Source: DATHTC01 sp050262775
GTDB lineage: Bacteria > Actinomycetota > Thermoleophilia > Gaiellales > Gaiellaceae
Direction of reading: 5' to 3'
DNA: 5,419 nucleotides
Assembly (NCBI GenBank): GCA_050262775.1
Contig: JBLNEO010000118.1
Coordinates: forward strand, 1-5,419
Shown here: in pieces, positions 1-5,419 of the stretch
Layout of the letters: each line of letters starts with the position of its first letter
Numbering within the stretch: the stretch's first letter is position 1
Position numbers and translations under genes: made by a program
Notes under the pieces: generated by a model
Database searches by the model: none
Told to the model about the DNA's origin: nothing
The model's input: the letters and a program-made list of their open reading frames with translations, nothing else

Positions 1-252
1 GCCCGGCAGGCGCTGACGGTCGTCCTCGGCCAGGTCGGCGCGCTCGTGGTCGCCGGCTTCCTGCTGGCGCTCGCCCTCGTCGTGCTGCTCGCCTGGCTGC
101 TGCCGCAGCTGTCGCCGACGCTGGCGGTGAGCATCCGGCGCGGCGACGTGGTGCTCGCCTTCTCGGTCGCCGCGGCGGTCAGCGCCGTCGCGGCGGCGGT
201 CCCGGTGCTCCGGGTCGCGCGCGTCGACCCGGCCAGTGTCTTTCGGAGGTGA
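1..252 (+). CDS. ABC transporter permease, MacB/FtsX type (C-terminal fragment)
   Basis: The reading frame is open from the first base, so the gene begins before the window; 83 residues and a TGA stop (250-252) are visible. Two hydrophobic stretches, about residues 10-39 and 54-73, are joined by a short polar loop containing a SIRRGD segment. The protein ends in ARVDPASVFRR, close to the usual end of FtsX-fold permeases of the MacB/LolC/LolE group, where a last membrane helix is followed by a conserved R-x-DP-x-x-x-L/F-R tail. Such permeases are inner-membrane proteins that pair with a LolD/MacB-type ATPase, and one follows at once. The ribosome-binding site of that ATPase lies inside the last codons here, so the two genes are probably co-transcribed and translationally coupled. 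The substrate is unknown: candidates include lipids, lipoproteins, peptides or a metal-related substrate. The family call is fairly secure; the function is not. Confidence 0.8.
   Translation, partial: ARQALTVVLGQVGALVVAGFLLALALVVLLAWLLPQLSPTLAVSIRRGDVVLAFSVAAAVSAVAAAVPVLRVARVDPASVFRR
245..249 (+). promoter_or_regulatory. Ribosome-binding site GGAGG that sets the ABC ATPase start
   Basis: A perfect GGAGG sits 8 bases before ATG 258. Two earlier in-frame start codons, GTG 249 and ATG 252, overlap this motif or lie only 2 bases after it, so ATG 258 is the best start. The site lies within the final codons of the upstream permease gene, which favours coupled translation of permease and ATPase. 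Confidence 0.75.
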
Positions 253-257
253 TGACG

Positions 258-1124
258 ATGGCGGCTGACCTGCTCGTAAGCATTCGGGGCCTGACGAGGA
301 CCTTCGGCGAGGACGAGACGCGGGTCGAGGCCGTGCGCGGGCTCGACCTCGAGCTCGAGCGCGGCGAGATCGTCCTCGTCATGGGCCCCTCCGGGAGCGG
401 GAAGACCACCGTTCTCTCGATGCTCGGCGGCCTGCTCCGCGTGAGCGCGGGTGAGATCTGGGTCGACGGCACGAACATCGCCGCGCTCGGCGAACGCGAG
501 CTGCCGCCGTTCCGCGCGCGCACGTTCGGCTTCATCTTCCAGGACTTCAACCTCGTGGCCGCGCTCTCGGCCCGCGAGAACGTCGAGGTCGCGCTCAACA
601 TCGCCGGCGAGCGGGGTCGTCCGGCACGCGAGCGGGCGCGCACGCTGCTGGTCGGGATGGGCCTGGGGAAGCGGCTCGACTTCCCGGTCGAGAAGCTCTC
701 GGGCGGCGAGAAGCAGCGGGTCGCGATCGGGCGCGCGATCGCCAACCGGCCGGCGCTGATACTCGCCGACGAGCCGACCGCCAACCTCGACTCGCACCAC
801 GGCGCCGAGACCATGCGCTTGCTGCGGCAGCTGGCCAAGGACCAGGGGACGACGGTCGTGATCGTCAGCCACGACGACCGGCTGCGCGAGGTCGCCGACC
901 GCGTGCTCTGGCTCGAGGACGGTCGGTTCAAGGCCCTCCAGGCGCTCGTCCGCGACCCCGTCTGCGGCATGCTGATCGATCCGGGCGAGGCCCCCGCCTC
1001 GCTCGAGCGGGAGGGCGGGCGCCTCTTCTTCTGCTCGCGCGGATGCCGCGACCAGTTTCTGACCGATACACGTACCCCGGATGGGTATAATCGGCAATCG
1101 ACGACGAAGGAGGCAGCCAGATGA
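258..1124 (+). CDS. ABC transporter ATP-binding protein (LolD/MacB-like) with C-terminal YHS domain
   Basis: This 288-residue protein is the ATPase for the preceding permease and powers it from the cytoplasmic face. The nucleotide-binding domain is complete: Walker A GPSGSGKTT at 43-51, Q-loop Gln95, signature LSGGEKQR at 147-154, Walker B with Asp171-Glu172, a NLD D-loop at 176-178 and H-loop His205. LolD/MacB-type ATPases normally end near residue 220-230. Here a further segment at about 233-272 has the layout of a YHS domain: DPVCGM, then FFCSRGC and a terminal F, giving Cys236, Cys259 and Cys263. YHS domains occur in metal-handling proteins, including some copper P-type ATPases. The last 16 residues are polar and are encoded across the promoter of the next operon. 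The TGA stop overlaps the chaperone start as ATGA. I infer a copper- or metal-linked role; the transported substrate is unknown. The ATPase and the YHS resemblance are both clear. Confidence 0.88.
   Translation: MAADLLVSIRGLTRTFGEDETRVEAVRGLDLELERGEIVLVMGPSGSGKTTVLSMLGGLLRVSAGEIWVDGTNIAALGERELPPFRARTFGFIFQDFNLVAALSARENVEVALNIAGERGRPARERARTLLVGMGLGKRLDFPVEKLSGGEKQRVAIGRAIANRPALILADEPTANLDSHHGAETMRLLRQLAKDQGTTVVIVSHDDRLREVADRVLWLEDGRFKALQALVRDPVCGMLIDPGEAPASLEREGGRLFFCSRGCRDQFLTDTRTPDGYNRQSTTKEAAR
1073..1087 (+). promoter_or_regulatory. Putative CsoR operator (TACCC-N5-GGGTA inverted repeat)
   Basis: A perfect 5-base inverted repeat, TACCC at 1073-1077 and GGGTA at 1083-1087, is centred on base 1080. 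CsoR-family operators are typically C-tract/G-tract inverted repeats bounded by TA, which this resembles. The right arm overlaps the TATAAT box at 1086-1091, so a bound repressor would block RNA polymerase. A CsoR gene is encoded about 2.5 kb downstream in the same operon. The repeat arms do not extend beyond five bases, and binding is inferred. Confidence 0.62.
1086..1091 (+). promoter_or_regulatory. Promoter -10 box for the copZ-copA-csoR operon
   Basis: The hexamer is a perfect TATAAT in an otherwise very GC-rich stretch. No good -35 lies at the usual 16-18 base spacing. The closest candidate is CTGACC at 1059-1064 (4 of 6 matches to TTGACA), with a 21-base spacer. A transcript would start near 1097-1099, leaving about 22-24 bases of leader that includes the strong AAGGAGG of the chaperone gene. 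The promoter lies inside the 3' end of the ABC ATPase gene. The -10 is convincing, the -35 is weak. Confidence 0.6.
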
Positions 1125-1320
1125 GCGAGACCGTCACCTACAGCGTCCCCGCGATCCACTGCGCCCACTGCGGCATGTCGATCCGCGAGGAGGTGTCGGA
1201 GGTCGAGGGCGTCGAGGACGTCGAGGTCGACATCGACACCAAGGTCGTCACCATCCGCGGCCATGAGCTCTCCGACGAGAAGCTGCGCGCGGCGATCCAG
1301 GAAGCGGGGTACGAGCCGGC

Positions 1321-1324
<4 letters not shown>
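1121..1324 (+). CDS. copZ: CopZ-like copper chaperone (single HMA domain)
   Basis: This 67-residue protein is one heavy-metal-associated (HMA) domain, the usual size of CopZ chaperones. Such proteins carry Cu+ in the cytoplasm and deliver it to CopA-type ATPases and to copper sensors. The metal site is CAHC, Cys14 and Cys17, in the loop after the first strand, followed by a typical V-E-G-V turn at about 28-31 and a closing EAGYEPA. The residue two before the first Cys is Ile12 rather than the common Met, and His13 and His16 flank the cysteines. ATG 1121 is chosen because AAGGAGG (1107-1113) ends 7 bases upstream. The start overlaps the ABC ATPase stop (ATGA) and the stop overlaps the copA start (GTGA). 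It is the first gene downstream of the putative copper promoter. The family is clear; copper rather than another soft metal is inferred from context. Confidence 0.9.
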
Positions 1325-3545
<2,221 letters not shown>

Positions 3546-3549
<4 letters not shown>

Positions 3550-3836
3550 CACACGGTTACGTCTCCGACAAGGACGCGCTGATCAAGCGCCTGCACCGCA
3601 TCGAGGGCCAGGTGCGCGGTATCGAGCGGATGGTCGAGGAGGAGCGCTACTGCATCGACATCCTCACGCAGATCTCCGCCGTCTCGACCGCGCTCGAGAG
3701 CGTCTCGGTCAAGCTGCTCGAGGACCACGTCCGCCACTGCGTCGCCGACGCGCTTACCGCCGGAGACGCGGAGGTTGCCGAGCAGAAGAGCGAGGACCTG
3801 CTCGCCGCCGTCCAGCGCTTCTCGCGCACCCGCTAG
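3546..3836 (+). CDS. csoR: CsoR copper-sensing transcriptional repressor
   Basis: This 96-residue protein belongs to the CsoR/RcnR family (DUF156), all-helical tetrameric repressors that leave DNA on binding metal. The family start, KRLHRIEGQVRGIERMVEEERYC, is recognisable at 14-36. The Cu+ ligands of CsoR, Cys36, His61 and Cys65, are all present and sit at the same residue numbers as in the Mycobacterium tuberculosis protein; Tyr35, a second-shell residue there, is also kept. The Cys-His-Cys set points to copper rather than nickel/cobalt or formaldehyde sensing. ATG 3546 is chosen because GGAG (3535-3538) lies 7 bases upstream and it overlaps the copA stop as ATGA. The frame is open far upstream, but that part runs through copA in another frame. 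It probably binds the repeat at 1073-1087 and so represses its own operon. The 43 bases to the next gene show no convincing terminator or promoter. Confidence 0.94.
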
Positions 3837-3879
3837 CGGCCTTCGCACCGGCTCCACACGGCGGAGGGAGGATGCCGCA

Positions 3880-5419
3880 ATGAGTCAGCACGCCCACACG
3901 CTCGCGCCTGAGAGGCAGACGACGACGCTGCACGTCGGCGGTCTCCACTACGCCTCGGAGAAGGCCGTCGTCGAACAGGTGCTCGGCCGCCGGCCCGGGG
4001 TGCTCGCGGTCGAGGCGAACCCTGTCGCGCAGACGGCGACGGTGACGTTCGACCCCGCTGCGACATCGGTGGAAGAGCTGACGCAGTGGGTCGTGGAGTG
4101 CGGCTACCACTGCGCCGGACGCTCGGTGCCCGGTCACGTCTGCGACCCGCTCGCTCACGAGGAGCCGCTCGCACCGGCGCACGACCACGCGGCGACGATA
4201 CGCGCCGACGAGGCGCACGGCCACGGCCACGGCGGCCATGCCGGCATGTCGATGGAGGCGATGGTGCGCGACATGCGCAACCGCTTCCTCGTCGCGGTTG
4301 CGTTCGCGATCCCGATCGCGATCTGGTCCGAGCTCGGCGACCGCATCCTCGGCGGCACGCCGCCCACGCCGTTCGGGATGCGCAACGACGTGTGGGAGTT
4401 CCTCCTCAGCCTGCCGGTGATCGTCTACTCCTCCTGGATCTTCTTCCGCGGCGCCTACGTCGCCCTGCGGGCGAAGACCCTCGACATGATGGTGCTCGTC
4501 GCGGTCGCGATCGGCACCGGCTGGCTCTACTCGGTCGCAGCCACCTTCTTCATCGAGGGCGAGGTGTTCTACGAGGCCGCGGCCTTCCTCGCCGCCTTCG
4601 TGCTCCTCGGACACTGGTTCGAGATGCGCGCCCGCGGCGGCGCCAACGATGCCATCCGCGCCCTCCTCGATCTGGCACCCCCCAAAGCGACAGTGATTCG
4701 CGACGGGGTCGAGCTCGAGATCCCGACGGCGGAAGTAACGGCGGGCGACATCCTGCTCATCAGGCCGGGCACGAAGATCGCGGTCGACGGCGAGGTGCTC
4801 GAGGGAGAGAGCTCGGTCGACGAGTCGATGGTGACCGGAGAGAGTCTGCCCGTCTCCAAGGATCCCGGCGACGATGTGATCGGGGCGACGATCAACAAGA
4901 ACGGGACGCTCCGCGTGCGTGCGACCGCGGTCGGCTCCGACACCGCACTCGCCCAGATCGTCAAGCTCGTACAGGAGGCGCAGAACTCGAAGGCGCCCGC
5001 GCAGCGGCTCGCCGACCGGGCGGCGTTCTGGCTCGTGCTCGTCGCGCTCGTGGGCGGCCTGGGAACCTTCCTCGTGTGGAAGTTCGTCGTGGATGCCTCG
5101 GTGCAAGAGGCGCTCGTCTACGCGATCACCGTCGTTGTCATCACCTGCCCGGACGCCCTCGGGCTCGCGACCCCGACCGCGATCATGGTCGGCACCGGAC
5201 TCGGCGCACAACGTGGGATCCTGTTCAAGAACGCGCTTGCGATCGAGGAGTCCGCGAAGCTCGACACGGTCGTCTTCGACAAGACCGGCACGCTGACACG
5301 CGGCGAGCCCGAAGTCGTCCAGATCGAGACCGCCGACGGGATCGTCGAAGACGATGTTCTCCGCCTGGTCGCCGCCGCCGAGCGCGAGAGCGAGCACCCG
5401 CTGGCGGAGGCGATCGTGA
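3880..5419 (+). CDS. CopB-like P1B ATPase with CPD motif (N-terminal 513 residues, runs off window)
   Basis: This is a second heavy-metal P-type ATPase, open at the window end. ATG 3880 follows GGGAGG (3866-3871) by 8 bases. Residues about 15-80 fold like an HMA domain, but the metal-binding cysteines are replaced (GLHYASE, Tyr24 and Glu27); instead CGYHC (Cys74, Cys78) and Cys88 follow. A His-rich linker contains HGHGHGGH at 113-120 and Met123/Met125. Membrane helices are near 135-152, 170-190, 202-222, 228-246, 382-400 and 411-432. TGE is at 319-321, DKTGT with Asp467 at 467-471, and SEHP with His506 at 504-507. The ion-site motif in helix 6 is Cys423-Pro424-Asp425, not CPC as in CopA or CPH as in CopB. 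The His-rich front and overall sequence resemble CopB (P1B-3). It lies 43 bases after csoR and is probably in the same operon. The pump family is certain; the transported ion (Cu+, Cu2+ or other) is not. The rest of the P domain and helices 7-8 lie beyond the window. Confidence 0.9.
   Translation, partial: MSQHAHTLAPERQTTTLHVGGLHYASEKAVVEQVLGRRPGVLAVEANPVAQTATVTFDPAATSVEELTQWVVECGYHCAGRSVPGHVCDPLAHEEPLAPAHDHAATIRADEAHGHGHGGHAGMSMEAMVRDMRNRFLVAVAFAIPIAIWSELGDRILGGTPPTPFGMRNDVWEFLLSLPVIVYSSWIFFRGAYVALRAKTLDMMVLVAVAIGTGWLYSVAATFFIEGEVFYEAAAFLAAFVLLGHWFEMRARGGANDAIRALLDLAPPKATVIRDGVELEIPTAEVTAGDILLIRPGTKIAVDGEVLEGESSVDESMVTGESLPVSKDPGDDVIGATINKNGTLRVRATAVGSDTALAQIVKLVQEAQNSKAPAQRLADRAAFWLVLVALVGGLGTFLVWKFVVDASVQEALVYAITVVVITCPDALGLATPTAIMVGTGLGAQRGILFKNALAIEESAKLDTVVFDKTGTLTRGEPEVVQIETADGIVEDDVLRLVAAAERESEHPLAEAIV

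Noticed and set aside
249..257. Alternative ABC ATPase starts at GTG 249 or ATG 252
   Set aside because: GTG 249 overlaps the GGAGG motif and ATG 252 is only 2 bases after it; ATG 258 has the normal 8-base spacing.
3837..3879. Terminator or second CsoR operator between csoR and the second ATPase gene
   Set aside because: I see no stable hairpin with a T run and no TACCC/GGGTA-type repeat; the gap mainly holds a ribosome-binding site.
4213..4242. Short CAC/GGC repeat (cacggccacggccacggcgg region) as a DNA tandem repeat element
   Set aside because: It encodes the His-Gly-rich linker of the ATPase, in frame, and is better explained as a metal-binding protein segment than as a DNA-level repeat.
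3754..5397. A 547-codon open frame on the minus strand opposite csoR and the second ATPase
   Set aside because: Same composition artefact: a charged, repetitive product with no family motif, overlapping two clearly real genes.

Overview
This is a high-GC, densely packed coding window. All genes read on the + strand and nearly every start is next to or overlaps the preceding stop. It carries a copper-homeostasis locus. The GC-rich codon use, a CsoR repressor and the sequence style of both ATPases suggest an actinobacterium, perhaps a Thermoleophilia-type lineage. That placement is an inference from composition and family resemblance only.

Layout: (1) bases 1-252 hold the C-terminal end of a MacB/FtsX-type ABC permease, cut by the window edge. 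(2) Bases 258-1124 encode its partner LolD/MacB-like ATPase, which carries an unusual C-terminal YHS metal-binding domain with three cysteines. (3) A promoter with a perfect TATAAT box overlaps a CsoR-like inverted repeat (TACCC-N5-GGGTA). Both lie inside the last codons of the ATPase gene. (4) Bases 1121-1324 encode a 67-residue CopZ-like copper chaperone. (5) Bases 1321-3549 encode a complete CopA-type Cu+ P1B ATPase. (6) Bases 3546-3836 encode a CsoR repressor with the Cys36/His61/Cys65 copper ligands. (7) Bases 3880-5419 encode the first 513 residues of a second, CopB-like P1B ATPase. It has a cysteine-less HMA-like domain, a His-rich linker and a CPD motif in place of CPC or CPH; it runs off the window.

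Working model: excess Cu+ binds CsoR, which leaves the operator over the -10 box and allows transcription of copZ-copA-csoR and probably the second ATPase gene. CopZ passes Cu+ to CopA for export. CsoR lies in the operon it is predicted to repress, so it would be autoregulated. The ABC pair upstream is translationally linked to this operon, and its YHS tail suggests a metal-related job, but its substrate cannot be read from the sequence. The most unusual points are the ABC ATPase-YHS fusion, the promoter/operator buried in coding sequence, and the CPD-motif ATPase.
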